From Fulvivirga sp. M361 (GTDB lineage Bacteria > Bacteroidota > Bacteroidia > Cytophagales > Cyclobacteriaceae), in NCBI RefSeq assembly GCF_007097395.1, contig NZ_VKDC01000046.1:1-45247 (forward strand): a stretch of 45,247 nucleotides of DNA, read 5' to 3'. Positions 34,421-43,171 of the stretch are shown here, one piece after another (position 1 is the first letter of the stretch; every line of letters starts with the position of its first letter). Position numbers and translations under genes: made by a program. The notes under the pieces are model-generated. The model did no database searches and was not told the DNA's origin. It saw nothing but the letters and a program-made list of their open reading frames with translations.

Positions 34421-37075
34421 ATGAAAACTCTTTATTTCATTATTCTTTGCCTGTTATGTCACCCCAGTTTTGCCCAACGGTACATTATTTTTCATGGAAA
34501 GGTAAAGGCCCGGTCCACAGATGAGCCCATACCTTATGCTAGTGTGTACCTGGACGGTACAAGTATCGGTACCACCACCAATAAGTTGGGAGAGTTTGCC
34601 ATAAGCCTGTCCTCCAAAATCCAAGCACAACATCTGGTTATTTCCCACTTAGGCTATCAGCCGCAAAAGATAGAAATAGAAAAAGCCATAAATGTCTACC
34701 AGAATATATCTCTGACCACCGAATCACTTCACCTGAAGGAAGTCGTGGTCAAACCACTAAATGCAGTGGAAATCGTTTATTCAGCTCTTGACAGAATTCC
34801 CGAAAACTATTATACCTCTCCTTATACCATCCAGGGTTTTCAAAGAGAGTATGTTACCCATGAAGATAACTTCATCCAGCTCCTGGAAGTGGCTTTCCAG
34901 ACCAAGGGGACCACCGTATTACAATCTTCAAAAGTATTAAAGGCACGATACATCGAAAATAAACGTGAAAAAGAATCACTTTGGGATCCGTCCAGGGGAG
35001 GTTTTTATACCTTCGGCTGGACGAGCATTTCAGGCATTGAACAGCCTGCTCAAACCACCTTTTTGGGAGTAGAACTTAAAAAGAAAAGTGATTTGCTCAA
35101 TTATTATGAGTTTGAGTTAAAAGAATCTGTCAGCAGAGCAAACCAGGAAGTGTATGTCATTGCATTTGATCAAAAGAAAAAAGTAAGAAAGCCTTTATTG
35201 AACGGTAAGATATATATAGATGCATCGTCCAGGGCCATTGTCAAACTGACTTTCGGGTTGAGTCCCAGGGGAGTGAAGTTTCTCAAATCGCACAAGACAT
35301 GGGCAGGGAAAAGACTTAGTAAGCCACCTAAAAAGATTGATGTCAAGCAAGACCTTGTTAAGATCAATTATAAAAAGTATGGCGAAAAGTGGTTTATGAA
35401 TAGCATGATCATGGATACCGAATTTGATGCCTCCCTCGTGTTATTTGGTGTAGTATTATCTCAAAAGCGCGGCTTAAAATTTCATTCCGAGCGTACAATT
35501 ACCGCAATAGATACTACCAACCTGGAAATAACAAGTGATGCAACGTCGATATCAGACATTGGACGTATCCCTACCTTGCAGAATTTCATTAAAAAGAATT
35601 ATGAAAATTATGATGAACATAGTGATGAAAAATGGACCTATTTTAATGTTATAAAATCAGACACCTCCTTTGCTCAAATTGCCGCTCAACTTAGAATGAG
35701 CAATCAAGCATGGAAAAATGATAAGGTCAGAAAAGCAACGTCAGCTCATTACAGTCCGAAGCAAGTCAGGGAAGACCTGGACTATTTAGCAGAGTCCCTG
35801 GAAACCATACACCCAGGATTGTATTGGTACATGAACAAGACCCACTTTGATGATCAGGTAGCTGACATAAAAAAGAAGTTAGCGAAAAAAACGAATGAAA
35901 CAGAGTTGTTCCAGTTGCTCAGTCCGCTCATAGCACAAATAAATTGTGGACATACACAGATTTATCCCTCTGTCCCCATGTCAAAATATCATGGATTTCA
36001 TAATATATTCTTCCCTTTAAAATTATGGATTGCCGGAGATAGCGCTTTTGTGATAAAAGACTATCATGAAATCTCCAAAGGGTCAAAGCTGGTTTCCATC
36101 AATCATATACCCATTTCAGTTATCATCCATCAGCTAAAGGCCTGTATCCCGACAGATGGTTATAATCAGACCTACAAAGAATTTCATCTGCAAAAAGAGT
36201 TCTCCCGTCTATATGCTCAATATTATGGAGTGATAGATACTTTCAATATTGAATTCAAAGGCCCTTACGATCAAAATCAAACTATACGTTTATCAGGGGC
36301 AGAATTAACATCAGCTCCGGAAAATAAGGTCGCTACATTGAATACCTATAACCCATTATCACTCGGTGTATTGACGATCCCTTCTTTCAGCACTTCCCAG
36401 GATTTCCCTTCTTTTCTTAAAGATGCATTCCAGCGTATTAAAGATCAGGAAGTAAGTAGCCTGATCATTGACCTCAGAAATAATACGGGAGGCAAGGATG
36501 AATATGCAGATCTTTTATATGCCTACTTAGCTTATAAGCCCTACAAGATCTATCAAAGTATCAAAGTGGCTTCAATAGACACAGTGTTTTTAAATCGTTT
36601 ATCCTTCGGAAATCTCCGGTTCAATCAGGCGTTACCCAATTATGCTGCCTCCACCACAATAAAAGATGGTCATTACCTGTACATAAAACATCAAAATATG
36701 GGTGTACGGACCGCCCGGTCCGACGCTTTCAAAGGCCGGGTCTATATTCTCATTAATGGAGGCACCTTTTCAGCAGCTGCTGATTTTGCAGCCATTGCAA
36801 GGTCCAACAAAAGAGCAACTTTCATTGGTCAGGAAGCAGGCGGAGGGTATTATGGAAACTGTAGCTTTGGCAACCCCTTTCTCACATTGCCAAATTCAAA
36901 GATCAGAGTGACCATTCCATTGGGGCGATATGAATTGGCTGTACGTCAAGATGTACCCGCAGGTCACGGTGTAATTCCTGATTATTATGTCAGCTATGGC
37001 CTGGGAGATATACTACATGGAAGAGATAAAGAAATGGAGCTGTGCCATCAGATCATTAAAGAAAATATAAAGTGA
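34421..37075 (+). CDS. CarboxypepD_reg-like domain fused to an S41-family peptidase, exported
   Basis: 884 residues with signal peptide (LYFIILCLLCHPSFAQ). A CarboxypepD_reg-like domain (about 23-105; FHGKVKARSTDEPIPYASV, NKLGEFAI, SHLGYQP) and a middle beta-rich region (about 110-400) precede a C-terminal-processing-peptidase-like (S41) domain: LDYLAESLETIHPGLYWYM near 455, LIIDLRNNTGG near 685, and the nucleophile motif GTFSAAADFA with Ser784; GQEAGGGYYGN lies near 807. Other S41 enzymes use a Ser-Lys or Ser-His-Glu arrangement; I cannot confirm the partner residues. Likely periplasmic or outer-membrane facing. A TATCTTTA element at 34388 may be its promoter. Confidence 0.8.
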   Translation: MKTLYFIILCLLCHPSFAQRYIIFHGKVKARSTDEPIPYASVYLDGTSIGTTTNKLGEFAISLSSKIQAQHLVISHLGYQPQKIEIEKAINVYQNISLTTESLHLKEVVVKPLNAVEIVYSALDRIPENYYTSPYTIQGFQREYVTHEDNFIQLLEVAFQTKGTTVLQSSKVLKARYIENKREKESLWDPSRGGFYTFGWTSISGIEQPAQTTFLGVELKKKSDLLNYYEFELKESVSRANQEVYVIAFDQKKKVRKPLLNGKIYIDASSRAIVKLTFGLSPRGVKFLKSHKTWAGKRLSKPPKKIDVKQDLVKINYKKYGEKWFMNSMIMDTEFDASLVLFGVVLSQKRGLKFHSERTITAIDTTNLEITSDATSISDIGRIPTLQNFIKKNYENYDEHSDEKWTYFNVIKSDTSFAQIAAQLRMSNQAWKNDKVRKATSAHYSPKQVREDLDYLAESLETIHPGLYWYMNKTHFDDQVADIKKKLAKKTNETELFQLLSPLIAQINCGHTQIYPSVPMSKYHGFHNIFFPLKLWIAGDSAFVIKDYHEISKGSKLVSINHIPISVIIHQLKACIPTDGYNQTYKEFHLQKEFSRLYAQYYGVIDTFNIEFKGPYDQNQTIRLSGAELTSAPENKVATLNTYNPLSLGVLTIPSFSTSQDFPSFLKDAFQRIKDQEVSSLIIDLRNNTGGKDEYADLLYAYLAYKPYKIYQSIKVASIDTVFLNRLSFGNLRFNQALPNYAASTTIKDGHYLYIKHQNMGVRTARSDAFKGRVYILINGGTFSAAADFAAIARSNKRATFIGQEAGGGYYGNCSFGNPFLTLPNSKIRVTIPLGRYELAVRQDVPAGHGVIPDYYVSYGLGDILHGRDKEMELCHQIIKENIK

Positions 37076-37284
37076 AACATCCTAATTGCTACAACCAAAA
37101 TGTAATCGTACAACCTCATAATGTGCTGTGACAACGTTTGATCAAAGAAGGTTTAGGTAACTAGATTAGTATTACAGATAATCACTAATTTAATGGGGCT
37201 GCTTGATATATACTATTATGGTACCAACTACAGTTCCGGGCACTACACTGCCCTCTCACCCCTCAACCGCTTAAAAATCACACC

Positions 37285-39126
37285 ATGTCAAAAAGTAACC
37301 TTTTTTTATTGCTTATAAAATTGGCCCTGGTCCTACCCGCTACGCTTAGTGCGCAGCCCGGTACCATCAACGCTCACCAGGAAAACAGCCAGGTGGTACG
37401 CGATTTCAGCGGGATGAGGTGGAAGATGAAGATGATGCTGCCCGGAGAGGGCGTTAAACAAGGGTTACATCAATTACCTCCCGGAGATATTGAAACATTG
37501 GTTTGGAATGCTGCTGAGGTACCAGGCGATGTTTATACAGATCTGTGGAAAATAGGGGCCATCGAAGATCCTTATTTTGGCCGCAACAGTGTAAAAGCCC
37601 AATGGGTACAACAATATGAATGGTGGTATGCCATACAGTTTAACGTCACCGAAGATATCACAGACCAGATCATCAGGCTTGATTTTGAGGGAGTCGATTA
37701 TAGTTGTGACGTGTGGCTGAACGGGCATCATTTAGGAAGTCATGAAGGAGCTTTCTCCCCATTCTCGTTCGATGTCAATGAAGCGCTGCGGGTTTCAAAA
37801 CACTGGCTGGAAAGCACTAATTTATTAGTGGTGAAGCTTGATCCTCCTCCCCAGGTAAATGCAAAAGTAGCCGGAAAAAAAACGCCGTGGTTTGGAGATT
37901 ACTGGCGTGACCTGATCCCCTTTGGGATCTGGCGACCTGTAAAAATGGTAGCTACCGGAAAAGTCCGTATTAAGGATGTTTATGCGAATACTACCCTTCA
38001 TAAGGATAAAACAGCCCGGGTTGATTTGGAAGTAACCTTAGAGAATACCACCGACACACCCAGACAGATGACCTTTATCGCTTCCATAGAAGGGAAGAAT
38101 TTTGAATCAAAACCATTGCAGGCAGAAGTAACTAAAACTGTAAAGCCCGGAGTACATACTTTCATCCATACCCTACCGGTAGACCAGCCAATGCTTTGGT
38201 GGCCCTGGGACCTGGGTGAACCTAACCTGTATCTTGCCAAAGTATCGCTGAAAGAGGACAAATTGAATCATGACTTTTCAGAAGTGACTTTTGGCATACG
38301 TGAGGTAACTATGGCCTGGAACCCCGGATTTACAAAAGACGAAGTAAGCTTTCCCCGAACTACCCTCATCAATGGAAAGCATCATTTCATTCGTTCCGCC
38401 TGCTGGGGTGGCCCACCCGATATTTTTGTAGGACGGACTTCACCAAAAGAATATGCCAGGCTAATACAAATGGCTAAAGAGGCCAACATGAATAACATCC
38501 GGATTTTCGGCTGGCATCCACCGGAGATCCCTGAGTTCTATGAACTGTGCAACGAAGCGGGTTTAACCGTTTGGCAAGATATGATTCCCTTAGGTACTGG
38601 TAATCTTCCTAAAGACAGAAAGCTCATGGATGAGATCATTCATGAAGCCGTACAGGTGATCAAAGTGCGCCGAAACCATCCCTCTTTGATCATGATGGAA
38701 GGTGGAGAAGAGATGTTGCTACGTGCAAGCGATCCTGTTTTTGCCCGTAATTTCCTGGAGACTCTGGGCGATTCTTTGCAGAGTTATGTCAAACTACCCT
38801 ATGTACCTGACTCTCCTCTTACCTGTGAAGTATCCCAAAAGGCCGGCTACAAACCTAAAGAAGCCGTTCATGCCTTACGGTATTTTTATGACATGGGATT
38901 TGCGCTGATGGAAGACTGGTATCAATCCCTCGACTACCCTATCGTACCTGAGTTTGCCATTACTTCAGTACCTTCCATCAAAAGCCTTAAGAAGTTCATT
39001 CCTGAAGATGAAATGTGGCCTCCCGGTTTAAGCTGGGGACACCACTGGGCTGACCTGGATCGATTGAAAATGCAGAATTTTGATGTATTTGGTGAAGAAA
39101 AGATCAGCTCCTGGAAGAGTTCGTGA
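37285..39126 (+). CDS. GH2 beta-mannosidase-like glycosidase, N-terminal part of a frameshifted gene
   Basis: 613 residues with signal peptide (LFLLLIKLALVLPATLSAQ). The GH2 sugar-binding jelly roll (VDYSCDVWLNGHHLGSHEGAF, partly quoted, residues about 136-155), the Ig-like domain (about 225-335) and the TIM barrel (from 350) are present: MNNIRIFGWHPPEIPEFYEL near 405, RNHPSLIMMEGGEE with candidate acid/base Glu476, and PEFAITSVP with candidate nucleophile Glu556. The Asn before the acid/base in typical GH2 is Glu here. Frame 0 stops at 39124, within the barrel, and the homologous continuation lies in the -1 frame at 39111 onward. See 39096 and 39123. Confidence 0.82.
   Translation: MSKSNLFLLLIKLALVLPATLSAQPGTINAHQENSQVVRDFSGMRWKMKMMLPGEGVKQGLHQLPPGDIETLVWNAAEVPGDVYTDLWKIGAIEDPYFGRNSVKAQWVQQYEWWYAIQFNVTEDITDQIIRLDFEGVDYSCDVWLNGHHLGSHEGAFSPFSFDVNEALRVSKHWLESTNLLVVKLDPPPQVNAKVAGKKTPWFGDYWRDLIPFGIWRPVKMVATGKVRIKDVYANTTLHKDKTARVDLEVTLENTTDTPRQMTFIASIEGKNFESKPLQAEVTKTVKPGVHTFIHTLPVDQPMLWWPWDLGEPNLYLAKVSLKEDKLNHDFSEVTFGIREVTMAWNPGFTKDEVSFPRTTLINGKHHFIRSACWGGPPDIFVGRTSPKEYARLIQMAKEANMNNIRIFGWHPPEIPEFYELCNEAGLTVWQDMIPLGTGNLPKDRKLMDEIIHEAVQVIKVRRNHPSLIMMEGGEEMLLRASDPVFARNFLETLGDSLQSYVKLPYVPDSPLTCEVSQKAGYKPKEAVHALRYFYDMGFALMEDWYQSLDYPIVPEFAITSVPSIKSLKKFIPEDEMWPPGLSWGHHWADLDRLKMQNFDVFGEEKISSWKSS
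39096..39126 (+). other. Frameshift window splitting the GH2 gene
   Basis: The upstream frame stops at 39124-39126, while the -1 frame is open from 39096 (a stop precedes at 39093-39095). Read in the -1 frame, codons from 39111 give LEEFVNASQDAQG, the expected continuation of the barrel. A one-base deletion near 39109-39111 would explain the break. No canonical slippery heptamer is visible, so programmed shifting is not supported. Confidence 0.65.
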
Positions 39127-39803
39127 ATGCCTCGCAGGATGCACAGGGTATTATTTTTCAAAACGGCATTGAGTATTTCCGTCGTCAGAAACCCCGGTTA
39201 AGCGGTATTGCGTTATGCCATTTCATTACTTATTGGCCCGATATGAAATGGGGAATAATAGATAACTATCAGCAACCCAAACGCTCATACAATTATGTTA
39301 AAAAAGCCTATCAACCCCTTTTAGTTAACCTCCATTTTAAGAAACGTCGCTGGTCGAATAGTGAGGCTTTCGCAGGTGAGGTATGGGTGGTGAACGATCT
39401 GTACAAAGCGTATACATCATGCGAAATAAAACTTGAAATAAAAGACCACAACGGAAAAGTGATTAACTCGAAGCGCTATGCAGTGGAAACTATTGAAGAA
39501 AACAGCGCCAAAAAATTCTTCGATATAGAAGCGAATGTCTTGAAAAAAGTAGAAAAGCAATTTTTCGTAACCCTGCAATTACTGGATAGCAAAGGTCAGG
39601 CGCTATCCTCCAATGACTATCTGTTTTTAATTGGCGACCAGGAAAAGGCCACCGCTCAGTTTAACCAAATGAGAGATGCTATGAAAAAGAAAAACAGCAA
39701 ATACACCTACGGCAATTACTTTCGCTTTTACGATAAGATGGCACGTGAAAATGGAAAAGACTATGAAAGTGAAGTGGTACACCCAAAGGCAGAAGGATAT
39801 TAA
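39123..39803 (+). CDS. GH2 beta-mannosidase-like glycosidase, C-terminal part of the frameshifted gene
   Basis: 226 residues from a GTG at 39123, but the true coding continuity begins upstream at 39111. It holds the end of the TIM barrel (ASQDAQGIIFQNGIEYFR, then GIALCHFITYWPDMKWGIID) and a C-terminal Ig-like domain (LLVNLHFKKRRWSNSEAFAG, partly quoted). It lacks a signal peptide and the active site, so it should not act alone. The two halves together give about 840 residues, a full-length GH2 beta-mannosidase. Annotate as part of one broken gene. Confidence 0.72.
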   Translation: MNASQDAQGIIFQNGIEYFRRQKPRLSGIALCHFITYWPDMKWGIIDNYQQPKRSYNYVKKAYQPLLVNLHFKKRRWSNSEAFAGEVWVVNDLYKAYTSCEIKLEIKDHNGKVINSKRYAVETIEENSAKKFFDIEANVLKKVEKQFFVTLQLLDSKGQALSSNDYLFLIGDQEKATAQFNQMRDAMKKKNSKYTYGNYFRFYDKMARENGKDYESEVVHPKAEGY

Positions 39804-39886
39804 TACACATTAATTTAAAACCACCCGTTTTTAGCCACTATATTCACATTTGCGAAAAAGCCCGGAATTAAGATGGCAAAACTAAA

Positions 39887-40459
39887 ATGACCCGGAATTT
39901 AAGCACAGCCCTTACAGGCATTATATCAGATGACAAGTGGATGCTTGAAACTTTAAAAACAGTTCGAAGTTTAGCATTGAATGACTGCTGGATTGGCGCC
40001 GGGTTCGTCAGGAACAAAATCTGGGACTACCAACACGGCCTGGAACGACAGGCGCTGAATGATATTGACGTCATTTACTTTGACCGGCTCAGGCTTTCCA
40101 GGCAGGATGACCTGTCCCTTGAGCGCACTCTTAATTCCATAAACCCAGCACTTAACTGGTCGGTAAAAAATCAGGCCAGGATGCACCTCAGAAACGGTCA
40201 TAGGCCTTATAAAAATTGTGAAGATGCCATGGCTTACTGGCCTGAAACTGCCACGTCGGTTGCAGTCAGGCTAAATACAAAAGGCAGCATCGAATATATC
40301 GCCCCCTGTGGGTTAGAAGACTTGTTCAATCTGGTCGTTGCCCCAACGCCAAATGCTGACCTGAAGGTTTATCAGGATCGACTTGAAAGCAAAGCGTGGA
40401 AGAAAAAGTGGCGTAACCTTGTAATACAATCCGGTTACCGTGACCCATGCGATAAGTAG
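39887..40459 (+). CDS. Nucleotidyltransferase-like protein (DUF925 family)
   Basis: 190 residues. The N-terminal region WIGAGFVRNKIWDYQHG and the acidic strand LNDIDVIYFD (about residues 37-66) match nucleotidyltransferase-like DUF925 proteins: G-x-G-x-x-R-N and a D-x-D pair suited to metal binding. CGLEDLFNLVVAPTPN near 140 is also family-typical. The substrate is unknown; family members are inferred to transfer nucleotides to small molecules or proteins. The ATG at 39887 is used. A 9-bp direct repeat CCCGGAATT occurs at 39861 and again at 39891. Confidence 0.8.
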   Translation: MTRNLSTALTGIISDDKWMLETLKTVRSLALNDCWIGAGFVRNKIWDYQHGLERQALNDIDVIYFDRLRLSRQDDLSLERTLNSINPALNWSVKNQARMHLRNGHRPYKNCEDAMAYWPETATSVAVRLNTKGSIEYIAPCGLEDLFNLVVAPTPNADLKVYQDRLESKAWKKKWRNLVIQSGYRDPCDK

Positions 40460-41038
40460 TAAATTGGTGTTTGATTAAGTGTGATTCAAACTTCACCAGA
40501 CAGATCGATGTATCTTCTGTCTATGTCTCTGCACCGATTGATTCACTTACTTGTAAAAACCGTTATTCTCAACCCAATCAATCCGGCGAAGATCGGGGAA
40601 TTGCTTTATCTCATGAACGAGTTCTCCTATCGTGAATTCCAGCTCATCAAGCACCTGTTTAACAATGTAGCGGATTCAGTCTCAGCAACATTCCGGTCTC
40701 CGATGATCAACCAGGGTAACAACCATTTTTTATCCAATTTATACTAATTGGCACGCCCCATGCTCTCTCACTTAACTTTTTTAAAAAAAAATCTCCATGT
40801 AATTGAGTCAATGCGCCTTACCTTCCTAGTAAAGGTCAACATTGTATCAAGCCCTTTAAGCTTAACAACATCATCGGATCAGGTTATATTTTTACTTTAA
40901 GTAACATCTGTTTAAAACCTTACATCGCTTTTTACAGCATGGTTTGTTCACACGGAAAGGCGGTTTTTATTCATAACTGTTTTTTCTTTTATTGCCGGCA
41001 TCAATCAAATTTTTTATCAAATCAATCTAAACCCAAAC
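40460..41038. other. 579-bp gap with a doubtful 88-codon frame
   Basis: A GTG-started frame of 88 codons at 40481-40747 contains no recognised domain and is weakly supported (it includes a helical stretch FSYREFQLIKHLFNN). The remainder, rich in T-runs, presumably carries the promoter of the metalloprotease gene, though no consensus element is clear. Confidence 0.35.
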
Positions 41039-42058
41039 ATGAAAAAAGTGAATGTTATTGCGGCAATTGCACTACTGTGTGCTGCCGCATGTAATGATGA
41101 ATCAGAAGCGCCATCAACCGCAAATTCAGAAGCAAGTTTTGTACAGGGGGAGCTGGCAGTTCCAGATGTAAAAGGTGAAGTAGTAAGCGCCTACTACCTG
41201 GGGCAGTTGGTAGAGTTGGAACTTGTAAATGGTGTATATGTTTTCCAGGGAGATATGCAGATCCCCGAAGATCAGCTGTCCTTTGTAGCACCGCCGGAAG
41301 CTGACGGCCCTGTTACGGAAAGTGTAGGTAGAACCGGCGGCAGATGGGCAAACAATATTGTCTATTATCAGGTTGCTTCTAACCTTCCAAACCAAAGCAG
41401 AGTTACGAATGCGATAGCACATTGGGAGGCCAATACTTCTCTGAGGTTTGTGGAGCGCACTAATCAACGTGACTACATCTATTTTCAGCCCGGTGGTGGG
41501 TGTTCATCCTTTGTTGGCAGAATAGGCGGCAGACAAGCCATCAACCTGGCCAGCGGATGTAGCACCGGAAACACCATCCATGAAATAGGACATGCCATAG
41601 GCCTCTACCATGAGCAGTCACGCGCTGACCGTGACGATTTCGTCAATGTACTCTTTCAAAACATCACTCCCGGAAGAGAGAACAACTTCAGAACCTATGT
41701 AGAGCGTGGAAGCGACGGAAGAGATTATACTAACACCCTGGATTTTGGCTCCATCATGATGTATGGCCCATATTCCTTTTCCAGAAATGGAAACCCTACG
41801 ATCACCCGAAAAGACGGCAGCCTGTACAGCACACAGCGTAACGGCCTTTCCGCAGACGACAAAACCGGGATCTCGATCATGTACCCCGGAACCGGCGGCG
41901 GTGGTGGCGGTGACCAGTATGTCAATGGACAATGGTACACCATAGACGGACTGCGCGTATACAGATATAACGACCTATGGTACTGGTATGGAGACGGACG
42001 AAATGGTACCCAATGGTACCAGGTAGTCAATAGAAATGGACAATGGTTTTATGCCTAA
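41039..42058 (+). CDS. Astacin-type M12 metalloprotease lipoprotein with aromatic tail
   Basis: 339 residues. The lipoprotein signal ends at Cys18 or Cys14 (LLCAAACND). A propeptide-like region precedes the astacin domain: zinc motif HEIGHAIGLYHEQSR with His181, Glu182, His185 and His191, and the Met-turn SIMMYGP (Met240, Met241; Tyr242 may be the fifth zinc ligand). After a PGTGGGGGG linker near 285, a 50-residue tail rich in Trp and Tyr (NGQWYTIDG, DLWYWYG, GTQWYQVV, NGQWFYA) follows; the NGQW motif repeats. The tail may bind a polymer or the surface. Likely outer-membrane lipid-anchored and degrading extracellular peptides. Confidence 0.85.
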   Translation: MKKVNVIAAIALLCAAACNDESEAPSTANSEASFVQGELAVPDVKGEVVSAYYLGQLVELELVNGVYVFQGDMQIPEDQLSFVAPPEADGPVTESVGRTGGRWANNIVYYQVASNLPNQSRVTNAIAHWEANTSLRFVERTNQRDYIYFQPGGGCSSFVGRIGGRQAINLASGCSTGNTIHEIGHAIGLYHEQSRADRDDFVNVLFQNITPGRENNFRTYVERGSDGRDYTNTLDFGSIMMYGPYSFSRNGNPTITRKDGSLYSTQRNGLSADDKTGISIMYPGTGGGGGGDQYVNGQWYTIDGLRVYRYNDLWYWYGDGRNGTQWYQVVNRNGQWFYA

Positions 42059-42086
42059 ACGCTAAATAGCGGCTGTCAAAAGCAAC

Positions 42087-42143
42087 CCTTTAGTTGAACC
42101 CTACCTGACATATTTAAACGTATGCCAGGTAGGGTTCTAAAGG
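42087..42143 (+). terminator. Long hairpin downstream of the astacin gene
   Basis: AACCCTACCTG (42097-42107) and CAGGTAGGGTT (42126-42136) pair over 11 bp. CCTTTAG (42087-42093) and CTAAAGG (42137-42143) extend the stem by 7 bp after a 3-base bulge. No T-tract follows, so it may stabilise the transcript end rather than terminate alone. Confidence 0.5.
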
Positions 42144-42436
42144 AAAACAACTAAGAAAAGAATACATATCATTCCTTCCTCAAACGTATTAATAGCGCCA
42201 CTTCTGCAGGCATCCCTAAAAATACGCTGGTCGTCTCCTTCATCACCTTGCCCCCCTACAGTTAACTCTCTTGCTAAGTGGATCAAACCGTAGTTCTGTA
42301 GCTAAATATTCAGTATTTCCAGTACCGTTTTTAGCACCTTTATACTTAAACAGAAAGTATCTAACGTATAGTCACCGTCCCAGACAAAAAATTGTGCTAC
42401 TCCCATCACCACTAAAAATCCATGCATCAACCTGGT

Positions 42437-42451
42437 ATTTTAGTATATTTA
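42437..42451 (+). promoter_or_regulatory. Candidate promoter element shared with 44010
   Basis: ATTTTAGTATATTTA is repeated exactly at 44010-44024. It contains TATATTTA, one base from TAnnTTTG, and lies 56 bp upstream of the DUF1801 gene. Confidence 0.35.
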
Positions 42452-42506
42452 GGAATTAAGACAATACGATACACCACTGACATAAGGGGACAGACTACCT
42501 ACATAC

Positions 42507-42899
42507 ATGGTAGAGTATGAAACAACACGAAAAGCGATGACAAAATCTGCAAGCATAGAAGTCCAGGACTTCATCCACAAAGTTATGGCGCTTGATAAGC
42601 CCAAGTATCAGATTTTAGAAGAGCTACGGAAAATTGTCTTTATGAATTATCCGGAAGTAAAAGAACGAATGATGTATGGCGGGATCATGTTTTCACTTGA
42701 AGATGATTTCGGAGGGGTTTTTGTCTATAAAAATCATGTTTCTTTTGAGTTTAGCTATGGGTACATATTTAACGATCCTGATAAACTATTGGAAGGCAAC
42801 GGAAAGTACCGCCGTCATTTAAAAATAACGTCTTTGGACAGTATGGATATGAAACAAGTAGATTTTTTTGTAAAACAAGCGACACAGGTGGATGATTGA
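42507..42899 (+). CDS. DUF1801 protein, second copy
   Basis: 130 residues of the DUF1801 family: helix EVQDFIHKVMALDKPKY, strand MMYGGIMFSLEDDFGGVFVY, LLEGNGKYRRHLKI and a final helix. It shares the family pattern (LLEG-x-GK-x-x-RH) with the gene at 15453 but is otherwise divergent. ATG at 42507 or at 42537 (MTKSAS) are both possible. Function is unknown. Confidence 0.78.
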   Translation: MVEYETTRKAMTKSASIEVQDFIHKVMALDKPKYQILEELRKIVFMNYPEVKERMMYGGIMFSLEDDFGGVFVYKNHVSFEFSYGYIFNDPDKLLEGNGKYRRHLKITSLDSMDMKQVDFFVKQATQVDD

Positions 42900-43171
42900 A
42901 TACTTCAATGGCTTATCATTTGCAAAGTGGATCAACCCATAATTTGGCAACGCGACCTCCACTCCGGCATCTCCAATACATCATTTAGTACCATCAACCC
43001 CGGAAAAGCGTTTCTTACTGATCTTTTATAGAATACTTTACTGCCTTAATCTAAAGTCACAACTCATACATATTATATGCATAGATTATATTTATCTTAT
43101 GAGTTAAACACAATCATAATACCAATGTTAGTGAATAACTCCAACCCAGGGCTACCTGAAACAATGATTAA

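Larger units (their letters stand above)
42059..42506. other. 448-bp gap with terminator-like hairpin and candidate promoter
   Basis: Apart from the hairpin at 42087-42143 and the candidate promoter at 42437, I find no gene. A 62-codon frame at 42271-42459 (TTG start) has no protein-like features and was not accepted. The segment from 42276 resembles degenerate segments at 42925 and 43823 (shared AAGTGGATCAA and ATTTGGCAA pieces). Confidence 0.35.

Noticed and set aside
37165-37189. Inverted repeat ATTAGT / ACTAAT upstream of the GH2 gene
   Set aside because: Only 6-bp arms with a 13-bp spacer; expected by chance in AT-rich gaps.
39085-39126. Programmed -1 frameshifting in the GH2 gene
   Set aside because: No X-XXY-YYZ heptamer or following stem was found in the overlap; a one-base deletion explains the break better.
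40481-40747. 88-codon plus-strand frame with GTG start
   Set aside because: No recognisable domain and a start without support; kept only as a note in the gap entry.
42271-42459. 62-codon frame with TTG start
   Set aside because: Low-complexity, not protein-like, and it lies in a gap with repeat-like DNA.
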